From the NCBI GenBank assembly GCA_012728465.1, contig JAAYFB010000266.1:1-6877 (forward strand): DNA of 6,877 nucleotides. Reading direction: 5' to 3'. Each line of letters opens with the position of its first letter. The first letter of the stretch is position 1. Below are positions 1 through 4,027 of this stretch, in pieces. The DNA is from Proteiniphilum sp. Lineage in GTDB: Bacteria; Bacteroidota; Bacteroidia; Bacteroidales; Dysgonomonadaceae. Under the pieces are notes generated by a model. That model saw only the letters and a list, made by a program, of their open reading frames with translations. It had not been told where the DNA came from and made no database searches. The translations under genes were made by a program, and so were the position numbers.

Positions 1-444
1 ATAGAAAAAGGAATAACTGTTTCCCTCAGGATGAAGGAAAAAGGCCCTCGGAAGGACCTTTTCGCTAGGATGCTGGCTTCGCATCCTCAGTTTTTGGAGA
101 AAAACACCGTTTATATAGTCCCACTGACTGGGAAAGTATTAATTAATGAAATGGATTTATACCAAGCCACAAGATTTGCCTGGCGGTTAGACATTAAAAG
201 GGCTCAAAGAGCAAAATATGTTCTTGCTGTCTCACAAGGGATCATCAGACAAGTTTTCATAGTAGAGAGGTGGCTAGAGGCAAATGAAAATAATTTCCCA
301 GGGTTACCCGAAATACCAGGTAGATATGGTTTCGTTGGTCAAAAAGCGCCAGAATCCATTCAAATTGTGTTTGTTAATAAAAGGATCCCACAAAAATATA
401 GATCTCGGGGTGCTTCTAACCCAATCAAATACACCTTCAAATAG
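1..444 (+). CDS. Unrecognised conserved protein, C-terminal part or whole
   Basis: The reading frame is open from the first base of the window, so the gene probably begins upstream. An ATG at position 31 is the alternative start, giving 137 residues, but it has no well-spaced Shine-Dalgarno: only an AGG directly abuts it, and an AAAAGGA lies about 18 bases away. From the ATG, the protein has a basic N-terminus, a middle block with LYQATRFAW and KYVLAVSQGIIRQVF, and a tail with GRYGFVGQKAP, NKRIPQKYR and GASNPIKY. This layout (a strand-rich middle, then a Gly/Arg/Pro-rich tail) recalls a set of small bacterial and phage proteins or terminal domains that I know only as hypothetical. A PUA- or EVE-like fold is a guess. 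No catalytic motif, signal peptide or membrane segment is visible. The frame ends at TAG and the next gene is on the other strand, so no operon partner is seen. Confidence 0.65.
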   Translation: MEKGITVSLRMKEKGPRKDLFARMLASHPQFLEKNTVYIVPLTGKVLINEMDLYQATRFAWRLDIKRAQRAKYVLAVSQGIIRQVFIVERWLEANENNFPGLPEIPGRYGFVGQKAPESIQIVFVNKRIPQKYRSRGASNPIKYTFK

Positions 445-744
445 AGTTATCTGAAAGATAAGAGTAATCTGCATTCTAAACATAGTATTCTCTTTGTAGT
501 AGTCCTACATTCTGTTCTGGATCAAGTCACACTTCCAGGTTTGTGTTGAGATCTTTAGAATACCTTTACAAACCCTATGCACTAATTATGCATTCACATC
601 GTTGTGGTGCACCTGTCGTGTGCTTAATTATAAATGTAGGAATATTCTTATTCCAAGAGGCATAAAGTCATAAAGGTATCACTACATACGTGGATTGGCC
701 TTAAATGATATGACAAGGAAAGAGTGAAAACTTCATAGTGTTTT
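445..744. other. 300-bp AT-rich spacer, no supported gene
   Basis: All six frames are broken by frequent stops. The region lies between a plus-strand stop and a minus-strand stop, so it is a convergent intergenic space. It holds a short inverted repeat at 639-654 (GGAATA, 4-base loop, TATTCC) and the 8-bp palindrome GGTGCACC at 606-613. Neither has a U-tract or a neighbour that gives it a function. On the minus strand, about 560 down to 445, one frame reads like a decayed protein end (DLNTNLEV, stop, LDPEQNVGLLQ), but it has two internal stops and matches nothing I know. Confidence 0.5.
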
Positions 745-1050
745 CTATAAGACTTCAGCTACTATAAAATCTCTCTCATCTACAAAATCCTCAAAGTGCA
801 ATTCCTTTTTACAAAGATTCAACTTTGCTGATTTGGGTACATTCTTTCTTGCCTCTAAGCTTTCATAATAATATTCGCTATTCACTTGATATTCAGGCTC
901 TCCAAAAAGCGGGCACCAGTCGCCACAATACATGAGTTGGCCATCTATCTCATCGCTCATGTGGATATGAGCAAAAGGGCATAACTGTATTTCATACTTC
1001 TCTCCACGTTTTATTAATAGTTGGCCATTGCCATCAATTTTTCCTTTCAT
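745..1050 (-). CDS. Small cysteine-rich phage-like hypothetical protein
   Basis: A 101-residue protein whose start is well supported by AAGGAG six bases before the ATG. It opens with MKGKIDGNGQLLI, then has CPF (Cys24), CGDWCPLFGEPE (Cys42 and Cys46) and LNLCKKEL (Cys80). This pattern (short basic start, CPF, CGxWCPLFGEP, late LxLC) is one I associate with small hypothetical proteins of phages and prophages. Four spaced cysteines could bind a metal such as zinc, but this is inference from spacing only. There is no signal peptide or membrane segment, so a cytoplasmic location is likely. It stands alone on the minus strand with no clear operon partner and no convincing promoter or terminator. 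The role is unknown. It hints that prophage material once extended left of the replication module. Confidence 0.75.
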   Translation of the reverse strand: MKGKIDGNGQLLIKRGEKYEIQLCPFAHIHMSDEIDGQLMYCGDWCPLFGEPEYQVNSEYYYESLEARKNVPKSAKLNLCKKELHFEDFVDERDFIVAEVL

Positions 1051-1227
1051 GTTGTACTCCTTCTAGAATTGTAATTTGTATATTGATGAGAAATATATTA
1101 CATGTTTTATCATTCTATAGATAAACAACTTACTAAAACAATTACTGAGAATTGGTTTTAGAAGACAACTAGCAAGTGTATAAGGATAATTAGAAGCTGG
1201 AACAAGAATAACTTTTTGCATTAATAG

Positions 1228-1368
1228 TGTTTATTCATTGCTGGGCGTGCTTTAATACACCTTCGTAGTTACAAAGAAGCAGCAGAAGAGGCTCGTAAAG
1301 GAATAACTAATAATTCCATTTTTAATAAAATTAACAAAATGAGAAGAATAAAAATGCATGCAGAATAG
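1228..1368 (+). pseudogene. Possible TPR-like gene fragment without start
   Basis: After a stop at 1225-1227 this plus-strand frame runs 46 codons to TAG. It has no usable start codon or Shine-Dalgarno. The text contains AGRALIHLRSYKEAAEEA, which has the A-x6-Y-x2-A spacing of a tetratricopeptide helix pair, followed by a basic end (NKINKMRRIKMH). It reads more like protein than the low-complexity minus-strand frame over the same bases. It could be the tail of a lost gene or chance, and a single TPR-like motif is weak evidence. Confidence 0.22.
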
Positions 1369-1512
1369 TATATTTTGAGAAAGAAGTGCTATATTCTTCT
1401 TATTGCATCCCATCTGATAGAGATGAACACAGCAATTGTGTACATCATTACGGAATTTGATCATTTCTTCGAGTGTAGTAGCCTCCTTTACATCATCATA
1501 CCCTATTGAATA
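1252..1512 (-). pseudogene. Continuation frame of the Orf1-like gene beyond an in-frame TGA
   Basis: This minus-strand frame follows directly after the TGA that ends the Orf1-like gene at 1513, and it stays in the same frame for 86 codons to a TAA. The first part reads like real protein (YDDVKEATTLEEMIKFRND, then VHNCCVHLYQMGCNKK and IALLSQNI). The last 35 or so codons are low-complexity Phe/Ser-rich text that looks like a shadow. An internal ATG at 1462-1464 could start a 70-residue protein. AAAGGAGG lies upstream of it, but about 17 bases away, which is too far. The best reading is a decayed 3' part of the upstream gene, or an unrelated fragment joined to it. The product is not recognised. 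Confidence 0.3.
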
Positions 1513-1731
1513 TCACACAATATTGAGATTTTTAGACTCTGTTTCTTGTACAAGGTTTTTATCTGTATGACTCTTATGTACTCGATGAATTCCAACCCAT
1601 CTTTTCAACGTTGAAACAGAAATGGTAATATCGCGCAATTTGCAAAACTTATATGTAGTAAGCCCAGATTGGTGGTATCTGTTGATAATATCTTGCTTAA
1701 ATTGTTGTGAATACGCTTCTATACTTCCCAT
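1513..1731 (-). CDS. IS66 Orf1 (TnpA)-like helix-turn-helix protein, probably a fragment
   Basis: A 72-residue protein with an excellent start: GGAGG seven bases before ATG. Residues about 7-46 have the layout of the small transposase-associated HTH proteins of IS66 and IS3 elements: YSQQFKQDIINRYHQSG, then a recognition segment ISVSTLKRW. It parallels the plus-strand protein at 2951-3223, which has a similar Tyr-led helix, an FC pair and ISVS followed by Trp. In IS66 elements this accessory protein is encoded upstream of TnpB and TnpC. Here neither follows, and the frame ends at TGA and then stays open. It is therefore probably a remnant, though its own start signals are intact. IS3 OrfA is the alternative. 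Expression may be limited by the hairpin that covers its Shine-Dalgarno. Confidence 0.55.
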   Translation of the reverse strand: MGSIEAYSQQFKQDIINRYHQSGLTTYKFCKLRDITISVSTLKRWVGIHRVHKSHTDKNLVQETESKNLNIV

Positions 1732-1732
1732 T

Positions 1733-1769
1733 CTCTATCCTCCAATGCTGCATATACTAGAGGATAGAG
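1733..1769 (-). promoter_or_regulatory. 10-bp inverted repeat covering the Shine-Dalgarno of the 1731 gene
   Basis: CTCTATCCTC at 1733-1742 is perfectly repeated in reverse complement as GAGGATAGAG at 1760-1769, with a 17-base loop. On the minus-strand transcript the 3' arm contains most of the GGAGG that serves the ATG at 1731. Folding would hide the ribosome-binding site. Such a structure is known from transposase genes, where it blocks translation of read-through mRNA. That role here is inference. It could instead be the subterminal repeat of a lost element. Confidence 0.5.
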
Positions 1770-1939
1770 TCCTTCTTGAATATGGTGTATTTGGTTTGAT
1801 GTCACTGATAGAATTGAGAGAGGAATATATTAAACATAATGAAAATATGAAATATAGTGATAATGTTGATCAGGATTCGGTGGAGGATCTCGATGGTAAA
1901 ATTTATCTTCTCAAGTTAAAGATAAACAGCAATTCTTAA
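1747..1939 (+). CDS. Doubtful small ORF or gene fragment
   Basis: From ATG 1747 this frame runs 63 codons. The later part looks protein-like (LIELREEYIKHNENM, then an acidic DNVDQDSVEDLDGK and IYLLKLKI). There is no Shine-Dalgarno before the ATG, and the start lies inside the loop of the inverted repeat at 1733-1769. The region is otherwise an empty gap between two minus-strand genes. It ends in a TTAA shared with the stop of the minus-strand zinc-ribbon gene. It may be the end of a disrupted gene, or chance. No family is recognised. Confidence 0.22.
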
Positions 1940-2199
1940 CCACCATACGGAAGCAATGAAATAACAAGTTTAGGTTGTATCATATTAAGTATGGTATAAA
2001 TTATGAAAATTATAAGAGCAATGTTTAAGACGGTGTGGATTGGACTTCTATTCCTTTCACCACAATGAGGACAGGTTTTAGCCTTTTTACTTATTTCTTT
2101 GCCGCAAGCTTTACATTTAACCATTTTATGCTCTTCAAACTTGCTCCCTACAATCCATATTAGAGCAAGACCTAATAGATAAAATACGGCTTCAATCAT
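1936..2199 (-). CDS. Small membrane protein with a central zinc ribbon
   Basis: An 87-residue protein with AGGAG eight bases before the ATG. Residues 4-18 form a hydrophobic helix. Cys29, Cys32, Cys43 and Cys46 make a CxxC-x10-CxxC zinc ribbon (CKACGKEI and CPHCGE). Residues about 56-74 form a second hydrophobic helix. Two-helix zinc-ribbon proteins of this kind are common in bacteria and mostly uncharacterised. The ribbon should face the cytoplasm if it is a hairpin. A second start at Met26 would give the frequent form that begins MVKCKACG with only one membrane helix. The ribosome site before Met26 is weaker, so the longer form is preferred. It lies downstream of, and in the same direction as, the exported protein at 2286-2849, with an AT-rich inverted repeat between them. 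Confidence 0.8.
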   Translation of the reverse strand: MIEAVFYLLGLALIWIVGSKFEEHKMVKCKACGKEISKKAKTCPHCGERNRSPIHTVLNIALIIFIIYTILNMIQPKLVISLLPYGG

Positions 2200-2230
2200 A
2201 ATATTTTCTCCTAACTATTAAATCTTTAAT

Positions 2231-2265
2231 GGAAATATATTATTTTGTGTCCCAATAATATTTCC
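2231..2265. repeat. Imperfect AT-rich inverted repeat between two minus-strand genes
   Basis: Bases 2231-2244 (GGAAATATATTATT) pair with 2254-2265 (AATAATATTTCC) around a 9-base loop, with a two-base bulge in the first arm. It sits about 20 bases past the stop of the exported-protein gene and upstream of the zinc-ribbon gene. No U-run follows on the minus strand, so it is not a classic terminator. It may act as an mRNA-processing or stability hairpin, or may only reflect AT-rich composition. Confidence 0.4.
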
Positions 2266-2285
2266 CATAAAAAATCACAACTAAG

Positions 2286-2849
2286 TTAATGTTCTTTTAT
2301 AAGATTACGTAAAGAAATCCATGAGGTTTTTAATGTTCCCCAAAAATCTTGGAATTGTATATCTAAGTCTACAACTTTGGTATTTTTAGGAATTTCAAGT
2401 ACTACCCAACCTCTAAGAAAATCGCCTTCATCTATTTCTGAGTTAGGGTCTATCATTTGTGGAATAGCATCTGTTGCCATTAACGGTTGTGAATATCTAT
2501 ATCCATCTATATCTCTTAATTTAAAACTACTTCCTAGGGCATTTAAACTAAGGCTATCATTTGATTTCCTATTATCAATTAATACATCTATCGCAACCCA
2601 TTTCATACCATCCTCTGCACCAAACCAAGTATTATCATCTTCAGAGAGTTCTTGATATCGAAAAAAAGTGAGGGTTGTTTTAGCTTTTGTAATAATTATT
2701 GCTTCAGGAGTATTTTCTTGTAATTCATATCTCCAGGAACCATCACTTTCCAATATCACTTTTTCCCCATCTTCTGTAACTGCAATCCTATTAGAAAAAA
2801 CAGGTAACAAAACCAATAAACAAACAATAATAGAAAAAATCTTTCTCAT
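2286..2849 (-). CDS. Exported DUF4352-like protein with signal peptide
   Basis: A 187-residue protein with AAGGGAG five bases before the ATG and a promoter just upstream. The N-terminus is a clear signal peptide: MRK, a hydrophobic core IFSIIVCLLVLLPVF, and likely cleavage near residues 19-21. Cys10 is inside the core and does not form a lipobox. Mature residues about 23-42 carry AVTEDGEKVILESDGSW, a short motif seen at the start of several exported proteins (VxTxDGxxVxLxxDGxW). From about residue 55 the protein has a beta-rich layout with KWVAIDVLIDNR, GSSFKLRDIDGY and FLRGWVVLEIPK, which matches the DUF4352 (telokin-like) immunoglobulin fold pattern of extracellular or periplasmic proteins. 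The ligand is unknown. It appears to lead a two-gene unit with the zinc-ribbon protein. The fold assignment is from pattern only. Confidence 0.75.
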   Translation of the reverse strand: MRKIFSIIVCLLVLLPVFSNRIAVTEDGEKVILESDGSWRYELQENTPEAIIITKAKTTLTFFRYQELSEDDNTWFGAEDGMKWVAIDVLIDNRKSNDSLSLNALGSSFKLRDIDGYRYSQPLMATDAIPQMIDPNSEIDEGDFLRGWVVLEIPKNTKVVDLDIQFQDFWGTLKTSWISLRNLIKEH

Positions 2850-2872
2850 ATATGCTCCCTTTAAGTGTACTT

Positions 2873-2902
2873 ATCATACCGTCCCCATGGGTGAAATGTA
2901 AA
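2873..2902 (-). promoter_or_regulatory. Sigma-70-like promoter for the exported protein gene
   Basis: On the minus strand TTTACA (2897-2902) is followed after 18 bases by TATGAT (2873-2878). Each hexamer matches consensus at five of six positions. The start of transcription would fall close to the Shine-Dalgarno of the gene starting at 2849, leaving a short leader. Confidence 0.55.
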
Positions 2903-2922
2903 TAGATATATCTTATCGTTCA

Positions 2923-2945
2923 CTCTGAAACTAATCAGAGGAGGA
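2923..2945 (+). promoter_or_regulatory. Hairpin overlapping the Shine-Dalgarno of the second Orf1-like gene
   Basis: CTCTGA (2923-2928) and TCAGAG (2935-2940) form a 6-bp inverted repeat with a 6-base loop. The second arm runs into GAGGAGGA (2938-2945), the strong ribosome-binding site for ATG 2951. It is a smaller version of the arrangement at 1733-1769 and may partly mask the site. Confidence 0.4.
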
Positions 2946-2950
2946 ATGAG

Positions 2951-3223
2951 ATGAGATCTTTTGAAGAGAAAGAATACACTGCTGAAGAGAAAAGAGAAAT
3001 AATCAGGTCTTTTAAAACAAGCAATGAGGGCTTAGAACGTTTTTGTGAACAAAATGTAATAAGTGTTTCCATATTTATGAGTTGGATAAAGAAAAACAAT
3101 AGAAAGAAGAAAGAGATCACGGGAAGGATTCCAAAGGCTATTGAGAAGTCATCTTTTGTAAGATTACCAGTGAAAACACTTAACGCCTACTGTTCAATAG
3201 AACCAGCCAAATATACTTCGTAA
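2951..3223 (+). CDS. tnpA: IS66 family accessory protein TnpA (Orf1)-like
   Basis: A 90-residue protein with GGAGG six bases before the ATG. Residues 9-48 hold the transposase-type helix-turn-helix (YTAEEKREIIRSF, FCEQN, then ISVSIFMSWIKK). A basic linker (NNRKKKE) and SSFVRLPVK near residue 70 match the usual IS66 TnpA plan of an N-terminal HTH followed by a short FV-x-[LV]-x-V strand. In IS66 elements tnpA, tnpB and tnpC form one operon, often with overlapping stops and starts. Here 65 bases separate this gene from tnpB, and the last 15 residues do not look like a normal TnpA end, so decay is likely. The TnpA role in transposition is accessory and poorly defined. Confidence 0.65.
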   Translation: MRSFEEKEYTAEEKREIIRSFKTSNEGLERFCEQNVISVSIFMSWIKKNNRKKKEITGRIPKAIEKSSFVRLPVKTLNAYCSIEPAKYTS

Positions 3224-3288
3224 GCGTACTATAAATCATCATTAAAACAAATATTGAAATCTACTAACCTCATATCTGGAGGTAAAAG

Positions 3289-3564
3289 ATGGAACTAAAA
3301 TTCGAAGATTATAATTTCTACATTAAACCAGCAGTCACTGACATGAGGAAAGGCTCACGCGGTTTAGCTATCATTGTTCAAAATGAGATGAAGATTAAAC
3401 CTTTTAGTGAATCGGTGTTCCTCTTTTGTGGAAGAAGTAAGAGGACAATCAAGGCAATAGTATGGGACAAGAATGGTTGGTTTGTTGTTATTAATAGTAA
3501 CAACATCGGGCCAAATTTGCTTTTTATTCATTATTATGACTCCTTACACCGAACCATTATATAA
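3289..3564 (+). pseudogene. tnpB: Truncated IS66 TnpB (Orf2)
   Basis: The start has GGAGG six bases before the ATG. Residues 1-66 match the IS66 TnpB plan closely: FYIKPAVTDMRKGSRGL, an internal PFSESVFLFCGR, then KAIVWDKNGWF. The normal protein is about 115-120 residues and continues after the WDKNG motif with a Lys-Arg-Leu-Glu stretch and a Phe-Pro-Trp-Pro motif. Here the text diverges after about residue 68 into unrelated AT-rich sequence and stops at 91. The other two frames do not contain the missing part, so the 3' end is deleted or replaced rather than frameshifted. TnpB is required for IS66 transposition, so this copy is not functional. Confidence 0.75.
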
Positions 3565-3596
3565 TACCATTTATATGTGAAATAATAATCTTGTAA

Positions 3597-4025
3597 TTAT
3601 TGATAATTTAATGCTACGGGAATACAATCACTACTAAAATATCTAACCTTATACCCCTTGCATCTTGCCTTATCAATCTCAATCCTCATGCCACTACTGA
3701 TACGCTCACCGAACACCCAAACCTGAGTGCATTTGATCATGAGGACAATACCAAAGAACATCCCTAACTCTCGCTCACTTTGAAGGCCGTCATCGAGGAA
3801 TTGGGGAAAGAGTAGGTGAGGGGTTATCGGAAGATACCCTTTCTCCACAGCAAAGCGACTATATCGTTGAGCATTCCTTACATTCTCATTAATATCTCCC
3901 GCATAGGGCGAACAGATATACACAAGAGGATGATAGTCAAAGCGAGGTTGTCTTTTCTTCTCGATTGCCTTAATTGCCTCATAGGGTGTTCTGTCCATAT
4001 ATCCTTCTTTATTTCGTATGTTCAT
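3597..4025 (-). CDS. Nucleoside 2-deoxyribosyltransferase-like phage protein (DUF4406/DUF7768 type)
   Basis: A 142-residue protein, complete. Residues 35-44 read VYICSPYAGD, the first strand and nucleotide loop of this superfamily. NVRNAQRYSRFAVEKG at 48-63 is the first helix, PITPHLLFPQFLDD at 66-79 follows, and residues 102-107 (VWVFGE) with SGMRIEI at 111-117 form the second half of the pocket, where Glu116 is in the place of the usual acid. Related proteins exchange or hydrolyse bases of deoxynucleosides or their monophosphates, but this subgroup is uncharacterised and the substrate is unknown. The start at 4025 is two bases after the polymerase stop, with AAAAGGAC inside the last polymerase codons, so translation is probably coupled. 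A second Met at residue 10, preceded by AAGAAGGA three bases away, is a possible alternative start. The first 30 residues are outside the conserved domain. Confidence 0.75.
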   Translation of the reverse strand: MNIRNKEGYMDRTPYEAIKAIEKKRQPRFDYHPLVYICSPYAGDINENVRNAQRYSRFAVEKGYLPITPHLLFPQFLDDGLQSERELGMFFGIVLMIKCTQVWVFGERISSGMRIEIDKARCKGYKVRYFSSDCIPVALNYQ

Positions 4026-4027
4026 GT

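Larger units (their letters stand above)
2951..3564 (+). mobile_element. Remnant of an IS66 family insertion sequence
   Basis: A TnpA-like gene and a truncated tnpB lie in the IS66 order on the plus strand. The large DDE transposase TnpC, which should follow, is missing. The sequence passes within about 35 bases into the end of the phage module. No matching pair of terminal inverted repeats was found. A GTAAGCG, the usual first bases of an IS66 end, occurs at 3220-3226 between the two genes but has no partner. The element must be inactive on its own. Confidence 0.6.

Noticed and set aside
445..744. Search for a CRISPR array, tRNA or riboswitch in the spacers
   Set aside because: No regularly spaced repeats, no tRNA cloverleaf arms and no recognisable riboswitch core were seen in this or the other gaps.
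726..745. GAAAAC/GTTTTC hairpin at the end of the 745-1050 gene as a terminator
   Set aside because: The stem has only six weak pairs, overlaps the stop codon and has no U-run after it.
7..1308. The 12-base sequence AAAGGAATAACT occurs at 7-18 and again at 1297-1308, both read as KGIT
   Set aside because: About one such match is expected by chance in a window of this size, more in AT-rich DNA, and the similarity does not extend beyond it.
2377..2901. Plus-strand frames of 92 and 77 codons across the exported protein gene
   Set aside because: They are antisense to a gene with a signal peptide, promoter and good ribosome site, and have no start signals themselves.
3220..3226. GTAAGCG as a possible IS66 terminal inverted repeat
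   Set aside because: It lies between tnpA and tnpB rather than outside them, and no matching CGCTTAC end was found.
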